Shown here: one piece after another, positions 35,447 through 38,034 of the stretch | Layout of the letters: every line of letters starts with the position of its first letter | How positions within the stretch are numbered: position 1 is the stretch's first letter | Assembly: GCA_039199225.1 (NCBI GenBank) | Contig: JBCCSZ010000024.1 | Location: 1-38,034, forward strand | Direction of reading: 5' to 3' | Length of the DNA: 38,034 bases | Source: JBCCSZ01 sp039199225 | GTDB taxonomy: Bacteria > Bacteroidota > Bacteroidia > Chitinophagales > Saprospiraceae | Notes under the pieces: generated by a model | Database searches by the model: none | What the model saw: the letters and a program-made list of their open reading frames with translations, nothing else | Told to the model about the DNA's origin: nothing | Made by a program: the position numbers and the translations under genes

Positions 35447-35730
35447 ATCTACAGTGTCTGAAAGATGGGTCATCCACTCCAAGAGGTTGGAATGAAACTA
35501 TATAACCAATAAAATTTACGCTCGATGGCAATATACAACAAAAGGTAGATTGGAGCAAGCAGACTACAAAAGTATTGGAAAATTTAACATAGTATATAAA
35601 TCCAAGGCTGTCCCTTTGATCATTTCCCAACCAAATCATATCTACCAAAATACAAGACATTTATCCTACTCCAATAACAGGCGAAGCATTACTTTTAGGA
35701 AACAGCATTCTTTCACCAAGTTTACAAAGT

Positions 35731-37212
35731 ATGATTCCAATATCGACCACTACATTGCCTTTGCTCAATCGCACGAGTGCCAATTGTCCTGTTCATTTTC
35801 CACCCAAAGTCTTGCAATTTGGTGGGGGAAATTTCCTTCGGGCATTTGCTGACCGAATGATTGATGATTTGAATGAGCAGACCAATTTCAATGGCAGTGT
35901 CATTGTGGTTAAACCGACCGAAAGGGGGGCGTATGCGGCACTCGACAAACAGGAGGGCCTTTTCCATGTGTCTATGAATGGCGTCCGAGATGGGCAGTTG
36001 TTTTCTGAGAATCAGCTTGTGCGCTGCATCAGTCGCGTATTGCATTCCTATCAGGAGTGGGAGGAATTTTTGAAGACGGCGGAAATACCCAGTATTCGAT
36101 TTATCCTATCCAATACCACGGAGGCTGGGATTCAAGCCAGCGAAACGGACCAATTGACCGATCATCCGCCCAAGGAATTTCCGGCCAAGTTGAGCCGATG
36201 GTTGTATCATCGTTTTCAGAGCTTTGATGGGCGCAAGGACGCTGCTTGTATTTTTCTACCATGCGAACTCATCGAAAACAATGGCGATGCGCTCAGACGG
36301 TGTATCTTGCAGTATGCTGATTGGTGGTCGCTAGGCGAGAAGTTTAAGCACTGGATCGTTGAACACAACATCTTCTGCAATACCCTGGTCGACCAAATCG
36401 TCCCGGGCTTTCCGCAGGGCAGAAAGGAGGCTGTTTACAAACAAATTGGATTCGAAGATGCACTGCTGGTCGATGCTGAGCCTTATCACCTCTTTGTCAT
36501 CCAATCCCCCAAGGACATCCGTTCGGAACTGCCCTTTTCACCAGATAATCCCCAGGTCGTTTTCACAAATGACTTAGCTCCCTACCGCCAAATCAAAGTC
36601 CGTATCCTAAATGGTGCGCACACTGCCATGGTTCCCGTGGGCTACCTGTCTGGCATCGAATCCGTGCGGGAGGCTGTGGAAGATAAAACCGTCGGTCCCT
36701 TCATCGAACAGCTGCTGTCGGAAGAAATTCTTCCAACGCTCGATTTTCCCAAAGAAACCTTAGAGAAATATTACAAAGATGTGCTGGACCGCTTCCGAAA
36801 TCCATTTATTCACCACCGACTCATCAGCATTTCGCTCAATGCCGTTGCAAAATTCAAAACCCGGGTCCTCCCATCTTTGACGGCCTACCAAGTCAGCAAA
36901 CAAAGGCTTCCCAATCGCATTGTTTTTTCCTTCGCTAGCCTACTGTGGTTTTACCGCGGCCAACGCAACGAAGAACCCATCCCCCTGAAGGATCATCCCG
37001 ATACCATCGCCTTTTTCAAGGAGCTTTGGCAAAAACAAATGAACGGAAGTTTGTCCCTCGAAGAATTGGTGGCAACCATTCTCGCCAAAGAGGACTTCTT
37101 CGAACAAAACCTTAATAAAATCGATGGCCTGGCAGAAGCACTGACAAAGCATCTTTCTGATTTTGAAGCAAATGGTTACCAAAAAACTTTCCTCGAACAA
37201 TTCGCCGCTTGA
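35731..37212 (+). CDS. uxaB: Tagaturonate reductase (altronate oxidoreductase, 493 aa)
   Basis: A member of the polyol-specific long-chain dehydrogenase (mannitol dehydrogenase) family. The predicted reaction is reduction of D-tagaturonate to D-altronate with NADH (EC 1.1.1.58), a cytoplasmic step of hexuronate/L-galactonate breakdown. Residues 27-45 form the nucleotide-binding start (VLQFGGGNFLRAFADRMID), followed by an SVIVVKPT strand and RFILSNTTEAGI. The catalytic signature K-x4-N-x2-H is present as K289, N294 and H297 (KVRILNGAHT). The C-terminal domain follows (FIHHRLISISLNAVAKFKTR). Length is close to E. coli UxaB (about 483 residues). No signal peptide; the ATG at 35731 is the sensible start. 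It converges with an LgoD-like dehydrogenase 55 nt away, which would make its substrate. Fructuronate reductase (UxuB) or mannitol dehydrogenase is possible but fits less well, because the PCELIENNGD motif and the neighbour point to UxaB. Confidence 0.9.
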   Translation: MIPISTTTLPLLNRTSANCPVHFPPKVLQFGGGNFLRAFADRMIDDLNEQTNFNGSVIVVKPTERGAYAALDKQEGLFHVSMNGVRDGQLFSENQLVRCISRVLHSYQEWEEFLKTAEIPSIRFILSNTTEAGIQASETDQLTDHPPKEFPAKLSRWLYHRFQSFDGRKDAACIFLPCELIENNGDALRRCILQYADWWSLGEKFKHWIVEHNIFCNTLVDQIVPGFPQGRKEAVYKQIGFEDALLVDAEPYHLFVIQSPKDIRSELPFSPDNPQVVFTNDLAPYRQIKVRILNGAHTAMVPVGYLSGIESVREAVEDKTVGPFIEQLLSEEILPTLDFPKETLEKYYKDVLDRFRNPFIHHRLISISLNAVAKFKTRVLPSLTAYQVSKQRLPNRIVFSFASLLWFYRGQRNEEPIPLKDHPDTIAFFKELWQKQMNGSLSLEELVATILAKEDFFEQNLNKIDGLAEALTKHLSDFEANGYQKTFLEQFAA

Positions 37213-37267
37213 TGCCAGCATCTGATCGGTGATTACCTACGGCTTGGGATCATTAGCAGGAAGAACT

Positions 37268-38034
37268 TTAAAAAGCGACCATGGCTTTGATCACGCCCGT
37301 CTTTGGCTCTAGCCAACTGTCGAAATGCTCGATCATCTCGTGGTGGCTGACTTTGTGGGTGATGAAGGAGTCCGTCGGAAACAAACCCGTCTCCAAGGCT
37401 TCCTTGACTTTTCGGAAATCCTCAAAGGTGGCATTTCGGCTGCACATCAAGGTCGTTTCTTTGGCGTGGATGGAGGGATGGTGATAGGTCAGATTTCCTT
37501 TTGAAAGGCCAACCAAAACGTAGCGGCCACCATGTGCCATGAACTGAACACCCTGCTCCAAGGCATTTTGATTGCCTGTGGCATCGAAGACCGCAGTAGC
37601 CAGGTCGCCATTTGTCAACTCCTCAATCCTTTTCATCGGCTCTTCTGTCGCTACGACAATTTCATCTACGCCGATCTCCTCTTTGGCATAGGCCAACCGA
37701 TCTTTGTTGATGTCCATCGCAATGACTCTGGCCCCGTCAATTTGCGCCAACTTCATCATGCCGATGCCGATGGGGCCACATCCGATGACCAGGACGGTTT
37801 CACCTGGCTGTATGACTGCTCGCCGAAGGGCATGCGCACCAATTGCCAAAGGCTCCACCAAGGCAATTTCAAAGTCGGACAAGTTGCCTGCGGGTAGGAG
37901 GATGCTTTCAGGCACTGCGATGATTTCCTGCATGCCGCCATCCGTATGGACGCCCAACACCTGGATATTTGTACAACAATTGGGCTTTCCATTTCGGCAA
38001 GCAATACATTTTCCACAACTGATATAGGGCATAA
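37268..38034 (-). CDS. Zinc-dependent alcohol dehydrogenase, LgoD (L-galactonate 5-dehydrogenase)-like (partial)
   Basis: A medium-chain dehydrogenase truncated by the right edge. The first visible Met (38032) is internal, since it aligns with the segment just before the structural zinc cluster, and about 85 N-terminal residues lie outside. The structural zinc ligands are seen as C6, C9, C12 and C20 (SCGKCIACRNGKPNCC), counting from that Met. The segment IALVEPLAIGAHALRRA holds the Glu that commonly joins the catalytic zinc site, and the Rossmann motif is VLVIGCGPIGIG with VIAMDINKDRL. The end includes KETTLMCSRNATFEDFRKV, strongly recalling E. coli YjjN/LgoD (KETTMMGSRNATPEDFAKV). LgoD oxidises L-galactonate to D-tagaturonate, the substrate of UxaB next door, which supports the call. 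Another sugar or polyol substrate (sorbitol, L-gulonate, fucose-derived) cannot be excluded. Confidence 0.82.
   Translation of the reverse strand, partial: MPYISCGKCIACRNGKPNCCTNIQVLGVHTDGGMQEIIAVPESILLPAGNLSDFEIALVEPLAIGAHALRRAVIQPGETVLVIGCGPIGIGMMKLAQIDGARVIAMDINKDRLAYAKEEIGVDEIVVATEEPMKRIEELTNGDLATAVFDATGNQNALEQGVQFMAHGGRYVLVGLSKGNLTYHHPSIHAKETTLMCSRNATFEDFRKVKEALETGLFPTDSFITHKVSHHEMIEHFDSWLEPKTGVIKAMVAF

Larger units (their letters stand above)
35098..35730. other. Divergent intergenic region with several inverted repeats, no gene seen
   Basis: 633 nt lie between the secreted-protein gene (minus) and uxaB (plus), and no convincing coding frame was found. The region contains inverted repeats at 35123-35140, 35358-35402 and 35426-35446, listed separately. 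A shorter TCCAA/TTGGA hairpin lies at 35478-35491. The 240 nt before uxaB are A/T-rich, and I could not assign a clear TTG/TAnnTTTG promoter. Confidence 0.6.

Noticed and set aside
38030..38032. ATG at 38032 as the start of the zinc dehydrogenase
   Set aside because: It falls just before the structural zinc cysteines, where family members already have about 85 residues, so the true start is outside the window.

Overview
The window looks like a chromosomal segment of a member of the Bacteroidota, most likely a Saprospiria-type environmental bacterium. The evidence is two proteins ending in type A sorting domains of the type IX secretion system (T9SS), a Bacteroidota-style RHS protein with a DUF6443-like segment, a giant parallel beta-helix/CARDB surface protein, dockerin-like repeats of the N-x-D-G-x-V-N-A-V-D-K-N kind, and no visible Shine-Dalgarno sequences. 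The assignment is an inference from protein families, not from a phylogenetic marker.

Layout, left to right. Positions 1-8002 (minus strand) hold a secreted YWTD-type beta-propeller protein, then a 2230-residue RHS protein with a C-terminal HNH-type nuclease tip, then the first 34 codons of a probable immunity gene cut by the window edge. Positions 8003-9258 are A/T-rich and mostly non-coding, and their last 200 bases contain three compact inverted repeats. Positions 9259-10691 (plus) hold two translationally coupled genes: a soluble alpha/beta protein that resembles catalytically dead PLD-like domains, and a multi-pass membrane protein with a cytoplasmic coiled-coil segment. They converge on, and overlap by 38 bases, a membrane-anchored protein on the minus strand (10654-11586). 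A DUF2750 gene follows at 12016-12459.

Positions 12551-35097 (minus) form one long same-strand block. In transcription order it holds a T9SS-sorted secreted protein, a 4992-residue giant surface protein (six 534-545-residue beta-helix modules plus eight CARDB domains), a 1418-residue RHS toxin overlapping its immunity gene, and a 581-residue secreted protein. That last protein looks like the usual C-terminal part of the giant-protein architecture. The RHS-immunity pair therefore sits between what appear to be two halves of one surface-protein design, with 51-nt and 3-nt gaps. I consider this and the 9259-10691 gene pair the two most interesting items.

The right end (35731-38034) is metabolic: a tagaturonate reductase (UxaB) converges on a zinc-dependent dehydrogenase resembling E. 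coli LgoD (L-galactonate 5-dehydrogenase), cut by the right edge. Together they would convert L-galactonate via D-tagaturonate to D-altronate.

Several long reading frames open with TTG; where an ATG followed at once by a signal peptide or the domain start lies just downstream, I used that ATG. No tRNA, rRNA, CRISPR array or insertion sequence was recognised.
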